Below the pieces are notes generated by a model. The model did no database searches and had not been told where the DNA came from. It saw only the letters and a program-made list of their open reading frames with translations. 64,000 nt of DNA from JBGQBN01 sp041494805 (lineage in GTDB: Bacteria; Acidobacteriota; Terriglobia; Terriglobales; Acidobacteriaceae): assembly GCA_041494805.1 (NCBI GenBank), contig JBGQBN010000005.1:66137-130136 (forward strand). The letters are read 5' to 3'. Of this stretch, positions 35,044-44,219 are shown one piece after another. Made by a program: the position numbers and the translations under genes. Numbering within the stretch: position 1 is the first letter of the stretch; every line of letters begins with the position of its first letter.

Positions 35044-35178
35044 CTAGAACTGGTCTCATAAATGACTTTGGGAGGGCACGGCTTCAGCCGTGCCGCTCAG
35101 GACCGATAAAGATTGGGCTTCAGCCCCTGAGGTCGAACCACCGCACTCGCAGGAGACCACTTATGAAACCAGTTCTAG
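35044..35178. repeat. MITE-like element with terminal inverted repeats and two REP hairpins
   Basis: Terminal repeats CTAGAACTGGTCTCATAA (35044-35061) and the complement of 35161-35178 match at 17 of 18 positions. Inside is TTTGGGAGGGCACG, with hairpin GGCACGGCT/AGCCGTGCC at 35075-35094, and a second hairpin GGGCTT/CAGCCC at 35115-35126 followed by CTGAGG. A paired-REP unit with the same order occurs at 57.07-57.13 kb. No coding capacity, so it would be mobilised in trans. Confidence 0.6.
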
Positions 35179-35226
35179 TACGGGCTACGGATCGAGCAAT
35201 TCGTGCAGCGCATGAGATTTCTTCCC

Positions 35227-35254
35227 TAGAGCCTAGAGCCTGAAGCCTAGGGCC
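35227..35254. repeat. Heptamer tandem array, right side (4 x 7 bp, inverted)
   Basis: Units TAGAGCC, TAGAGCC, TGAAGCC and TAGGGCC. On the reverse strand they read GGCTCTA/GGCTTCA, the same family as the left array, so the two arrays bracket the MITE-like element in inverted orientation. Confidence 0.65.
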
Positions 35255-35267
35255 GAAAGCAAGCCTG

Positions 35268-37007
35268 ATGGAGGTACTCTTCCGCCTGGCGCCGCCATCG
35301 CTACAGACTATCGAGCTCATCCCGGCCATCGCCACGGTGGCGATGATCGTCATCGCACATCGACGAGCCACCCCACAGAAACCCTCCGGCCTCCATTCCC
35401 TCGAGAGATTATTTGGACGGCTGGCGCGGCGAAAAGTGCTGTCGGTGGTTGCGGTCGGACTGCTGGTCCTCACCGTTCGTGCAGCCCTGATTCCTGTCCT
35501 CGGCATCCCCGAGCCGCGCTGGGACGATGAATACAGCTACCTGCTCGCGGGAAAGACGTATGCGTCAGGGCGTTTGACCAACCCCACCCACCCCATGTGG
35601 GTGCATTTTGAAAGCTTCCATATCATCCAGCAGCCTACGTACATGTCCATGTACGCGCCGGCGCCAGGGTTGGTGCTGGCAGCCGGGATCGTGCTGGGCA
35701 AAAATCCGTGGATCGGAGTTTGGCTGATCACCGCTATTGCTTGTTCCGCCCTGACCTGGATGCTGCAGGGCTGGGTGCCACCGGGATGGGCACTCTTCGG
35801 AGGACTGCTGGCCGTGCTGCGCCTCGGCCTGCTCAGTTACTGGATGAATACCTACTTCTGCACCTCGATAGCGGCCCTTGGCGGGGCGCTGATCTTGGGA
35901 GCGCTGCCCCGTCTTAAGAAGCACTGCCGCCTGCGCGATGCCATCGTGATGGGCATGGGACTTGCGATTCTGGCGAACAGCAGACCGTATGAAGGACTGA
36001 TTGTGAGCTTGCCGGTGGCGGTTGCCATGCTGTTTTGGCTCACGGGCAAAAAGCGTCCGCCCGCCCCAGTTGCAGTTCGGCGGATCGCATTGCCGATTTT
36101 TCTGATGCTTGCGGTTACTGCGGGGGCGATGGGGTACTACTTCTGGCGCGTCACGGGCAGCCCATTCCGCATGCCGTACCAGGTGAATCGTGACACCTAT
36201 GCCGTAGCTCCGTATTTCGTGTGGCAAAGCCTGCGGCCAGAACCAATCTATCACCACCCGGAGATGCGCGATTTCTACATGGGTTGGGAGCGCAGTGAGT
36301 TTCTAGAGGCGCAATCGCTGCGCGGTCTCGCTCTCCGCACGTTTCACAAGATGCAAGAGTGCTGGGGCTTTTATATGGGCCCCGCTTTCACTATCCCTTT
36401 GCTGGCTTTTCCCTGCATCCTGCGCGACCGCCGAATGAGATTCGTACTTTGGGCAAGTGGCTTTTTCGCTCTGGGGATGGTTGTGGAGACCTGGACTCTG
36501 GCGCACTACGTCACCCCGGCGGCAGGATTGCTTTACCTCCTCCTGGTGCAGTGCATGCGGCACCTGCGCCTCTGGCGACGCCATGGCAGCGGGATCGGAC
36601 AGTCGCTGGTGCAGGCTGTGCCTGTGATATGCCTGGCCATGGTAGTACTGCGAGTGTCCGCAGTTGCCGCACACGCTCCCATCGAGCCCGCCTGGCCACG
36701 CGGCAATCTGGAGCGCGCGCAAATCATAAAGCGCCTAGACGCGCTTCCTGGTGACCACTTGATCGTTGTACAGCAGGGGCCGGTCAACATCGACAAGGAG
36801 TGGGTGTACAACGAGCCCGACATTAACGCCGCCAAGATAGTTTGGGCCCGCGACATGGGAGAGAAGAATAACGAAGAGCTGCTGCGGTACTTCCACGACC
36901 GGCATGTATGGCGGTTGGAGGTGGAGGGGGGGATGCTTCGGAGTTTCTCTCCGTCTCCCGGAGCAGCGGGCTCCAGCGATGCGACAACTCCCCCCGCTAG
37001 ACCTTAG
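35268..37007 (+). CDS. Multi-pass membrane protein, GT-C glycosyltransferase-like
   Basis: A 579-residue inner-membrane protein with roughly 11 hydrophobic helices. After the second helix it has PRWDDEYSYLLAGKTYASG, an acidic loop placed as in the ArnT/GT39 family, where an aspartate binds the polyprenyl-phosphate sugar donor. The C-terminal ~90 residues form a soluble domain (GDHLIVVQQGPVNIDKEWVYN). Likely attaches a sugar at the outer face of the membrane; acceptor unknown. It ends in a stop codon abutting that of the opposite gene, and its upstream region is the repeat element. Confidence 0.72.
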   Translation: MEVLFRLAPPSLQTIELIPAIATVAMIVIAHRRATPQKPSGLHSLERLFGRLARRKVLSVVAVGLLVLTVRAALIPVLGIPEPRWDDEYSYLLAGKTYASGRLTNPTHPMWVHFESFHIIQQPTYMSMYAPAPGLVLAAGIVLGKNPWIGVWLITAIACSALTWMLQGWVPPGWALFGGLLAVLRLGLLSYWMNTYFCTSIAALGGALILGALPRLKKHCRLRDAIVMGMGLAILANSRPYEGLIVSLPVAVAMLFWLTGKKRPPAPVAVRRIALPIFLMLAVTAGAMGYYFWRVTGSPFRMPYQVNRDTYAVAPYFVWQSLRPEPIYHHPEMRDFYMGWERSEFLEAQSLRGLALRTFHKMQECWGFYMGPAFTIPLLAFPCILRDRRMRFVLWASGFFALGMVVETWTLAHYVTPAAGLLYLLLVQCMRHLRLWRRHGSGIGQSLVQAVPVICLAMVVLRVSAVAAHAPIEPAWPRGNLERAQIIKRLDALPGDHLIVVQQGPVNIDKEWVYNEPDINAAKIVWARDMGEKNNEELLRYFHDRHVWRLEVEGGMLRSFSPSPGAAGSSDATTPPARP

Positions 37008-38249
37008 CTACTCCGTTTCCCGATTGCTCCTCGATAGCCGCCTGAGAGCAGCTTCCGCCGCCGTCAGGACGGCAAAGCAGGCCAGAAGAATCATCTCTGG
37101 CTCCATGGGATGACGGTACGTGCTCCACGGATGGGTGATGTAGTAGATCAACGGAAAAACAAAAAGAACAACCGCATAGGGCGCAGCATCCAGCTTCTTG
37201 TGCCAAAGGGCTATGCCCGCTCCCAGCCAGGCCAGCAAGCTGATCGGCAGCCAGACGCGTGCGTCGGGTGCGGTCCAGTAGTAGAAACAGCGCTGGCCGC
37301 AAAGGCGCAAGAACTGCCCTGGATGTTCTCGAATGAACTGCAGAGCGACCTCGCGCTTGCTTTCCATGAATTGGATTTCGCCCAGCCGGTTGTATTCCGA
37401 GGGATCATTGAGCGGGAAGCTGCCGGCGAAATCGTAGAGGTGCGTTACTCCCTCATGGTTTCCAATCCACAGCTCGAGCCCGAGATTGTCACGAACCACG
37501 ATCAGCCGGTGGAAAGTCACGTAGTTGTGAATGGTCCAGGGCAGCAGCGTGAGCAGACAGATCGCAATCGAGGCCAGCAGTCGTTTGCGGCATGACTCTC
37601 CCCGGCGGCGATAACGGATCCAAAGCCAGACCCAGAGAAAAGGAAATAACGCGAGCAGAGTTGTGTTGGTAAGGGCGGCAATTCCGGCAAGCCCTCCGAA
37701 CAGCAGCCATTGCGAGATGCAGAGCGAACCCGCCAGCGTCACCGCTAGCAACAGGCTGAGCGCCAGCAGGAGAGCCGAGAGGCTGCTCTCCCACAACCGT
37801 ATCGAGACCACAGCCAGATAGAGCCAGCTCGCCCAAACCCAAGCCGCCACAATGCCGGTGGGGACGCCAAAGCTTCGTTTACCAATTTGAAGAATTACAA
37901 CCGCAGTGAGTGCGGAAAAGAATGCATTGAGCCCAACTGCGACCCAAAGCGACAGATACGTGTAGGCGCCAAACAGCTTGAAAATACCCGCCAGCAGAAA
38001 AGGATAGACGGGAGGCTGCTGCGCCGTTGGCGCCAGAAGCGTATGAGGCCATGGAGAGCTGTAGCCGAATCCGGAGACTACCGCCCAGGCAATGCGGGCG
38101 GGCTCGTTCAACTCGTAGAATCCCCGGGCTGCGTTGGCCGGAAGCAGTTGTGCAGCGACGATCAGCCGCACCAGGAACGCGACCACGAAAATGGCCCACG
38201 GCGAGCCTATAGCAGCGGCCACGAGCCTGAAAGGGCGCGTATTGCGCAT
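37008..38249 (-). CDS. GT39-like (ArnT/PMT) membrane glycosyltransferase
   Basis: A 413-residue inner-membrane protein with about 9-10 hydrophobic helices. FYELNEPARIAWAVVSG sits in the first periplasmic loop in place of the catalytic aspartate region of GT39 enzymes. LGLELWIGNHEGVTHLYDF lies in a later loop and is common in bacterial dolichyl-phosphate-mannose mannosyltransferase-like proteins. Its stop is back to back with the converging gene at 35268, and both belong to the same GT-C type, so they may modify one surface polymer. Confidence 0.75.
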   Translation of the reverse strand: MRNTRPFRLVAAAIGSPWAIFVVAFLVRLIVAAQLLPANAARGFYELNEPARIAWAVVSGFGYSSPWPHTLLAPTAQQPPVYPFLLAGIFKLFGAYTYLSLWVAVGLNAFFSALTAVVILQIGKRSFGVPTGIVAAWVWASWLYLAVVSIRLWESSLSALLLALSLLLAVTLAGSLCISQWLLFGGLAGIAALTNTTLLALFPFLWVWLWIRYRRRGESCRKRLLASIAICLLTLLPWTIHNYVTFHRLIVVRDNLGLELWIGNHEGVTHLYDFAGSFPLNDPSEYNRLGEIQFMESKREVALQFIREHPGQFLRLCGQRCFYYWTAPDARVWLPISLLAWLGAGIALWHKKLDAAPYAVVLFVFPLIYYITHPWSTYRHPMEPEMILLACFAVLTAAEAALRRLSRSNRETE

Positions 38250-38368
38250 GGGTGAAAGGATTGTAACAGCGGCCCCATCAGAGATTTACTGGCAGTCAAG
38301 AGAGACATGTGTCGCCCACCGGTGAGCCCGGACCGCGGCGCAACGCTGCTTTCTGCAACCATCTGTTC

Positions 38369-41300
38369 TTAGTTCTGTCCTGCCGCTTTGGCGGCCTGTT
38401 CGTTCGGAAACGGAGCGACATAAATAGCCGGCACACTTTCCTTTTGCATCATCTCATTCAGGGCTACGAGGTCCGTGGACATGATTTGTTTCCACTGGGC
38501 CACCAGTGGCGTCTCCTTTTGGCTCAGTTCGTCAAAAACCGCGTACTGCTGCTGGGTCGGAGCCGCATCCGCCCCGTCCACGCTTCCTGCCAGGTTGTGC
38601 AGTTGCTCATCAATCAGGACCGGGTAATTCAGGCTGGCTTCCGAAGATTTGATCTTCACCTGCAGCAATTGCTCCTCCACCGGAGTCATCTTCTTGTCGA
38701 GCGACTCTGACGCGGCCAGGATGGACTTGAAGCGCGCGTCCTCACCCAGCCGGCCCTGCAAATTGTGAAACTGCGTCCGGATGTTGCGAATATCGTTCAC
38801 CGTCTGATGCACTTCGCTGATACGCTCGCGGAGTTTGAGGTCCAGATCAAACTGCTTCTGCAGATCGGCGAGAGAAACGTTCACTCGCGGATCCGGCTTC
38901 ACTTCCAGCGGGACGCTCAGGGATTTTCCGTTGGCCGTCAGCCGGACCTGGTAATTGCCCGGCAGGGCCACAGGACCACGATTGCGGAACTCGGCGCCGA
39001 CTTCCCCAGGAAGCTTGCGCGCCCCTTCATAGCGCAGGTTCCAAGCGAATCGGTTGACCCCCACCTCAACGGGAATCCTTTCCTGCGGAGGCTGCTGATC
39101 CGGCCACTCCGGCGGAGTCTCAGCTTCCTTTTTCTCCAAGCTGGAATACTTTCGTACCACCTTCCCCTGCGAGTCCAGTACTTCTAGAGTCGCTTCGCCT
39201 TTCGACGCCGATTTGAAGTAGTAAGAAATGACCGCCCCGCTCGGCGGGTTGGGAGCCACGGGTTGGCGGCGCTCGTAGTCATCCGGCCAGCGCAGCCGGT
39301 AGGTTGCCCGTGGCTTGTAAAGAATCATTTCGTCGCTGGCGGACGAGGCGCCAAATTGGCGCAGCGGGGAGATGTCATCGAGAACCCAGAACGACCGCCC
39401 GTGCGTGGCTACGGCCAGGTCATCCTCTTTCACCATCAGGTCGTGAATCGGAGAGGTCGGAAGGTTCAGTTGCAGCGACTGCCAGTGGGCGCCGTCGTCG
39501 AAGGAAACATAAACTCCGGTTTCCGTCCCGGCATAGAGCAGGCCTCTTTGCTTGGGATCTTCCCGGACGGCATGAGTATAGGCGCCGTCGGGAATGCCGT
39601 TCGTGATCTTCGTCCAGGTCTTGCCGAAATCGGCCGTCTTGTAAATGTAGGGCTTCAAATCATCGAGTTTGTGCGTGTCCACCGCCGCATACGCCGTTCC
39701 AGCGTCATGCGGAGAAGCCTCGATCAGACTCACCAGGCTCCATTCCGGTATGCCCTTGGGCGTGACGCTGGTCCAGTGCTGGCCGCCGTCGCGCGTGAGT
39801 TGGATCAGGCCATCGTCCGTGCCTGCCCAGATCAGATCTTTCTGGAGGGGCGATTCAGCGAGGGCGAAGACTGTGTCGTAGTACTCGACGGTAGTGTTGT
39901 CCTTGGTGAGCGGCCCACCCGAGCTTTCCTGTTTGCTTTTGTCGTTGCGCGTAAGATCCGGGCTGATCACGCTCCAACTCATGCCGTGGTCCGTGCTCTT
40001 GAAGACCACCTCCGCTGCCGTATAGAGGACGTCGGGATTGTATGGAGACATGGCAATGGGGTCGGTCCACGCCTGCCGGTATTTCAAGTCCTTGGCCCCA
40101 TGGCCGGCGCCATCCATCGGCCACACGGTAATGTCCTGTGCTTGTTGCGTCCGCTTGTCGAAGCGCGTGAGCGCTCCGCCGCCCGAACCCGCATACACGA
40201 TGTTGGCATCCCGCGGATCGGGAATGATGTAGCCGCTCTCGCCCCCGCCCACGTCATACCAGTGCTGACGCCCGATGTAGCCATCGTCGCTGCGACTGGC
40301 GATGCCCACCGTGCTGTTGTCCTGCTGCGCCCCGTACAGGTAATACTGCAAGCGGTTGTCGGCAGCCACATGGTAGAACTGCGCCGTGGGCTGATTGTAT
40401 TCCGTGCTCCAGGACTTGCCGCCATCCACGCTGATGGTGGCGCCACCGTCATTGCCGTTGATCATGCGTTGTGGATTGGTGGGATCAATCCACAGTCCGT
40501 GGTGATCGCCGTGTGGCGCCGGAAGCAAGGTCAGGCTCTTGCCGCCATCGTTGGAGCGGAACACGCCGGTGTTGAGCATGTACACCGCATCCGCGCTCCG
40601 TGGATCGGCAAAGATGTGGGTGAAGTACCAGGCACGCTGAGTGAGACGCTGGTCATCGTTGACCTTGGCCCAGGTGTCGCCGCCGTCGTCGGAGCGGAAA
40701 AGGCCACCTTCCTTGGCTTCAATCAGCGCATACACCCGGTTGGAGTCCGCGCCCGAAACCGACACGCCGATTCTCCCCATGATCCCGTCGGGCAGTCCCT
40801 TCCCTTCCAGTCGCTTCCAGGTGGTTCCGCCATCCACCGAGCGATACAGCCCGCTGCCCGGGCCCCCGCTCGACAAACTCCAGGGCGTGCGCTGGACTTC
40901 GAAGAGAGCCGCAAACATCACGTTGGGATTGTGAGGATCGAACGCCAGATCAATGGCACCGGTCTTTTCGTCCTTGTAGAGAACCTTTTCCCAGTTCTTG
41001 CCGCCGTCGGTTGAACGATAGACGCCCCGCTCGGGGTTTGGCCCGTACGCGTGGCCCAGCGCCGCCACATAGACGATATCGGGATTGCGGGGATGCACTA
41101 GCACCTTGGCGATGTGCTGCGTGTCCTTCAGTCCGATGTAGCTCCAGCTCTTGCCGCCATCGGGCGATTTGTACACCCCGTTGCCGTACGAAATGTTGCC
41201 CCGGATGCACGCTTCGCCAGTACCCACGTAAATAACGCCAGGATTCGATTCGGCCACGGCAATGGCGCCGACCGAGGCGAAGGGTTCTTTATCGGTGAGT

Positions 41301-41557
41301 GGTGTCCAGCTGATGCCCGCGTCGGTGGTGCGCCAGACGCCGCCGGCGACTCCGCCAAAGTAAAAAGTGTAGGGATCGCCGGGGATGCCGGTGACCGCCA
41401 GCACCCGCCCTCCCCGGAAGGGCCCCACCAGGCGCCACTTCATGCCCTTCATCTGGCTGGGGTTGTATTCCTGCGCGCTTGCGAAAGCGCTGAGGAGAAT
41501 TAGAACAATTGCCGAGAAAGTGAGGCAGCAAGCATAAGAGCGCGCACGATCGTTCAT
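38369..41557 (-). CDS. Exported VPS10/sortilin-like BNR-repeat propeller protein
   Basis: A 1,062-residue exported protein from ATG 41557, after AGGAGG. Signal peptide FSAIVLILLSAFASA. Residues ~30-730 carry many BNR/Asp-box repeats of the form SxDGGxTW: STDGGKNWEKV, SVDGGTTWKRL, SDDGGDTWAKV, SVDGGKSWSTE and STDHGMSWSVI. This forms one or two large propellers like sortilin or xyloglucanase GH74. The C-terminal ~300 residues hold an Ig-like strand region and a long helical tail. It is often labelled glycosyl hydrolase, but catalytic acids are not evident to me, so binding or scaffold roles are equally possible. Very common in acidobacteria. Confidence 0.87.
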   Translation of the reverse strand: MNDRARSYACCLTFSAIVLILLSAFASAQEYNPSQMKGMKWRLVGPFRGGRVLAVTGIPGDPYTFYFGGVAGGVWRTTDAGISWTPLTDKEPFASVGAIAVAESNPGVIYVGTGEACIRGNISYGNGVYKSPDGGKSWSYIGLKDTQHIAKVLVHPRNPDIVYVAALGHAYGPNPERGVYRSTDGGKNWEKVLYKDEKTGAIDLAFDPHNPNVMFAALFEVQRTPWSLSSGGPGSGLYRSVDGGTTWKRLEGKGLPDGIMGRIGVSVSGADSNRVYALIEAKEGGLFRSDDGGDTWAKVNDDQRLTQRAWYFTHIFADPRSADAVYMLNTGVFRSNDGGKSLTLLPAPHGDHHGLWIDPTNPQRMINGNDGGATISVDGGKSWSTEYNQPTAQFYHVAADNRLQYYLYGAQQDNSTVGIASRSDDGYIGRQHWYDVGGGESGYIIPDPRDANIVYAGSGGGALTRFDKRTQQAQDITVWPMDGAGHGAKDLKYRQAWTDPIAMSPYNPDVLYTAAEVVFKSTDHGMSWSVISPDLTRNDKSKQESSGGPLTKDNTTVEYYDTVFALAESPLQKDLIWAGTDDGLIQLTRDGGQHWTSVTPKGIPEWSLVSLIEASPHDAGTAYAAVDTHKLDDLKPYIYKTADFGKTWTKITNGIPDGAYTHAVREDPKQRGLLYAGTETGVYVSFDDGAHWQSLQLNLPTSPIHDLMVKEDDLAVATHGRSFWVLDDISPLRQFGASSASDEMILYKPRATYRLRWPDDYERRQPVAPNPPSGAVISYYFKSASKGEATLEVLDSQGKVVRKYSSLEKKEAETPPEWPDQQPPQERIPVEVGVNRFAWNLRYEGARKLPGEVGAEFRNRGPVALPGNYQVRLTANGKSLSVPLEVKPDPRVNVSLADLQKQFDLDLKLRERISEVHQTVNDIRNIRTQFHNLQGRLGEDARFKSILAASESLDKKMTPVEEQLLQVKIKSSEASLNYPVLIDEQLHNLAGSVDGADAAPTQQQYAVFDELSQKETPLVAQWKQIMSTDLVALNEMMQKESVPAIYVAPFPNEQAAKAAGQN

Positions 41558-41664
41558 GGAGACCAGTTCCTCCTGGGAATGAGAAAGGGACAACATCTTA
41601 CTACGACGGGGCAGAGGGGCAAATGTGAGCCGATTTCAATCGGCCAGTGGCATGAACTCCCGGC

Positions 41665-42918
41665 ATGAACTCCCGGTATGATAAGCAGGCTTCCATGGCC
41701 ATGGGAATCAATGTCGCGTCCTGGCTGACGGCGCGCCGAGTGCGCGTGCATGGTTTGCTGCTGGCGGTTTGTCTATGGTCAGTCTATGCGGCGGACCTGG
41801 CTACTCCCGGCTTGCGGGACCGCAACGGGCTGATCAAAGGCACCGACTTCCTCCATTTCTACACGCTGGGAAGCATTGCCCGGCAAGACCGTGGCGAGTT
41901 GCTCTATGACATGCGGGCGCAGGCGGAGCTTTTGCGGAAGCTTGTTCCCGAAGCAGCCGGCAGTTTGTATGTCCCGCTCTATGGTCCCCAGGTCTCGCTG
42001 CTGTTCGCGCCCTTCGCCCGGCTCTCCTATGGTTCGGCCTTGACTGCATGGCTGGCACTGAATGTCTTGCTTTACGGACTGTGCTGCTACACGACTTGGA
42101 GGCACTGTCCGAACCTGCGAAGTGAACGATGGACCGTGCTGATTTTGGCGATTGCTTTTCCCGGCTTCTTTCACCTGATCGCCTGGGGCCAAACTTCTGG
42201 CTTGGCGCTGGTGTGCTTCACTCTGGCCTATCTTGCCCTGCGGAATCGGCGGCACTTTCTTGCTGGTTTGGCCATCGGATCTTTGGTCTTCAAGCCACAG
42301 CTGGGCTTGGCTGCTGCCGTTATCTTAATTCTCGCGTGTGAATGGAAGGTGGTGGCGGGAGCAGTCGCCGCCGCGCTTGTCCAACTTGCTGCAGGTTGGC
42401 TGCATTATGGGACGCAGGTCATGCGTGACTACGTCCGTGCCTTGGCGAATGTCAGCGACGTGCTTGCTCTGCTCGAGCCCCGGGCTTACCAGATGCATTC
42501 ACTCCGCGCCTTCTGGTCGCTGCTGGTACCCTGGCCGAATATTGCGCTGGTTTTGTACCTGATAAGTGCGATAGCTGTCCTTGGTCTAGCGGTGCGCTGC
42601 TGGAAGAGCCAGGCGCCATTGGGAATCCGCTATGCGACACTGCTGTTTGCCACCGTACTGGTGGCCCCGCACTTGACGGTGTACGACCTGGTGCTTCTGG
42701 CGCCGGCAGTCTTGCTGGTGGGCGATTGGGCTATGGGACAGAAAACCGTGCCTCTCGCGGCAACCGTGCGTTTGCTTCTCTACCTTTGTTATTTCTCATT
42801 CTTGTTGGGGCCGCTGGTACGGTTCACTCACTTGCAATTCTCGGTAATGACGATGGTGGCATTGATCTGGGTGGGTTGGAGAGTTTCCGCTGCGTCAGCT
42901 TACCGTGATGCCGCCTGA
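41665..42918 (+). CDS. GT87 (DUF2029) membrane mannosyltransferase-like protein
   Basis: A 417-residue membrane protein with about 10 hydrophobic helices. GTDFLHFYTLGSIARQ with an acidic residue in the first loop, YVPLYGPQVSLLFAPFARL and AWGQTSGLALVCFTLAYLAL match the GT87 family of polyprenyl-phosphate-mannose alpha-mannosyltransferases. A start at ATG 41695 is also possible. Its last 19 bases overlap the converging esterase gene. Third GT-C-type gene within 8 kb. Confidence 0.83.
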   Translation: MNSRYDKQASMAMGINVASWLTARRVRVHGLLLAVCLWSVYAADLATPGLRDRNGLIKGTDFLHFYTLGSIARQDRGELLYDMRAQAELLRKLVPEAAGSLYVPLYGPQVSLLFAPFARLSYGSALTAWLALNVLLYGLCCYTTWRHCPNLRSERWTVLILAIAFPGFFHLIAWGQTSGLALVCFTLAYLALRNRRHFLAGLAIGSLVFKPQLGLAAAVILILACEWKVVAGAVAAALVQLAAGWLHYGTQVMRDYVRALANVSDVLALLEPRAYQMHSLRAFWSLLVPWPNIALVLYLISAIAVLGLAVRCWKSQAPLGIRYATLLFATVLVAPHLTVYDLVLLAPAVLLVGDWAMGQKTVPLAATVRLLLYLCYFSFLLGPLVRFTHLQFSVMTMVALIWVGWRVSAASAYRDAA

Positions 42919-43763
42919 CGATTTGCTCCACCAAACAAGAACTCCAGCGCCTCGGGAAAGCGCTTCGCCCACTCAACCTCGGAGTGGTGTGCGCCTTCGT
43001 CAATCTTTACCCGCAGGCGGTCGTCTCTCAACCCGGCGCGTCGCAAAGCATGTTCCAGTTCGCGCACATCCTCCACCACCTGCTGGTCGCGGTCCTCACG
43101 GCCAGTCTCTCTGGTTCCGACCCCCACGAACACCTTCGCCGGCCATTGCCGAAAAGCGCGGCTGTCTTGCAAGAGCTGACGTTTGGAAATGAATAACGAC
43201 GGGCTCTCCAGCAACAGCCGGCCAAAGATGCCCGGCCGGTCCATCACCGTATACAGAGAAATGGTCGCGCCCAGTGACGATCCGCCCAGCCCGGTGTTCT
43301 CCGGACCCCTGGCGATGCGGTATCTCTGATACAAAAACGGCATGACCTCGCTCATCAGGAAGTCCGGATACCGCTTCCCCTGCGGACGCAGCAGCGGCGG
43401 ATTGAACGAGCGGTAGGGCATGTACTCCCTGGCACGCTCCTTCTGCGCGTTGTCGATACCGGCGATAATCATGGGCGGGATTTTCTCTTCCCGGATGAGG
43501 CGCTCCGCGGTCTCGTCCACCTGCCACTCCACGCCGAGGAAGGCCGTGGCCCGGTCGAACAGGTTCTGCCCGTCGTTCAGGTAAAGGACCGGGTAGTGTC
43601 TGCCATCATTGTCCGCAAGGTCGTAGCCCGGCGGCAGCCACACCCGCAGCCTGCGGGTATTGCGGAAAATACGGCTCGGGAATTCGTGCAGCCGCAGGTC
43701 GCCAACCACGGAGCTGGCCGATTCCGCGCTGGATGTCGTCTGATCTTGGGTGGTTTCTTCCAT
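42900..43763 (-). CDS. Alpha/beta-hydrolase, esterase D/Fes-like
   Basis: A 287-residue cytoplasmic hydrolase. Nucleophile elbow LGGSSLGATIS places the serine near residue 163, and the late histidine lies in EGAHHSEVEWAKRFPEAL. LPPGYDLADNDGRHYPVLYLNDGQNLFD is the usual entrance of enterochelin-esterase-like and esterase D enzymes. Substrate unknown. It is the last gene of the twelve-gene minus-strand run, 18 bases after VKOR, so ester hydrolysis may serve the lipid pathway encoded upstream. Confidence 0.83.
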   Translation of the reverse strand: MEETTQDQTTSSAESASSVVGDLRLHEFPSRIFRNTRRLRVWLPPGYDLADNDGRHYPVLYLNDGQNLFDRATAFLGVEWQVDETAERLIREEKIPPMIIAGIDNAQKERAREYMPYRSFNPPLLRPQGKRYPDFLMSEVMPFLYQRYRIARGPENTGLGGSSLGATISLYTVMDRPGIFGRLLLESPSLFISKRQLLQDSRAFRQWPAKVFVGVGTRETGREDRDQQVVEDVRELEHALRRAGLRDDRLRVKIDEGAHHSEVEWAKRFPEALEFLFGGANRQAASR

Positions 43764-43781
43764 GAGAGAAGTATTGCCGGG

Positions 43782-44219
43782 TCAAACCGTCTGCCTGGAT
43801 TTTGCCACCAGCAGCGCGGACAACACTGTAATCGCCAGGATCAACGTCAGCGACGACAAACACAAAATGCACCATACCGCCAGCACAAAGGCTTCAACGT
43901 AGGTGAGGTAGAGGGTGAAGCCCAGGCCGGCCAGAGAAGCGATCAGGAGCATCGCGGGAGTTTCGGCTTTGCGACGATACACGGTCGTGAGCGCCAGTAA
44001 CGCGAGGTATCCGATGATCCCGATCAGCCCCACTGGAATGCCGAGCACAACCGAGTAAATGCTGCGATTCACGATGTCGCAGTTGAAGGTTTCTCCGAAA
44101 CTGCAGTAGGAAGTCTTTGAACTACCGAAGTGGTGATACAGCGAGACGGCAGAGACCAGCGCCCCGGCCAGCGCCAGCAGGGCAATCGTAATCAGCATCC
44201 GCCGCACTGCGGAGTTCAT
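43782..44219 (-). CDS. Vitamin K epoxide reductase family protein (VKOR)
   Basis: A 145-residue membrane protein with four hydrophobic helices. Both cysteine pairs of VKOR are present: C39 and C47 in the loop after helix 1, followed by DIVNRS, and C117-C120 in AVWCILCLSS. Bacterial VKOR re-oxidises a periplasmic thiol oxidase with quinone, replacing DsbB. The ATG overlaps the stop of the thioredoxin-like gene (ATGA), so the two are translated together and form a disulfide-forming pair. Confidence 0.92.
   Translation of the reverse strand: MNSAVRRMLITIALLALAGALVSAVSLYHHFGSSKTSYCSFGETFNCDIVNRSIYSVVLGIPVGLIGIIGYLALLALTTVYRRKAETPAMLLIASLAGLGFTLYLTYVEAFVLAVWCILCLSSLTLILAITVLSALLVAKSRQTV

Noticed and set aside
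39263..41014. A 583-codon plus-strand open frame
   Set aside because: It is fully antisense to the BNR gene at 38369-41557, whose repeats and signal peptide are clear. Long antisense frames are expected in GC-rich coding DNA.
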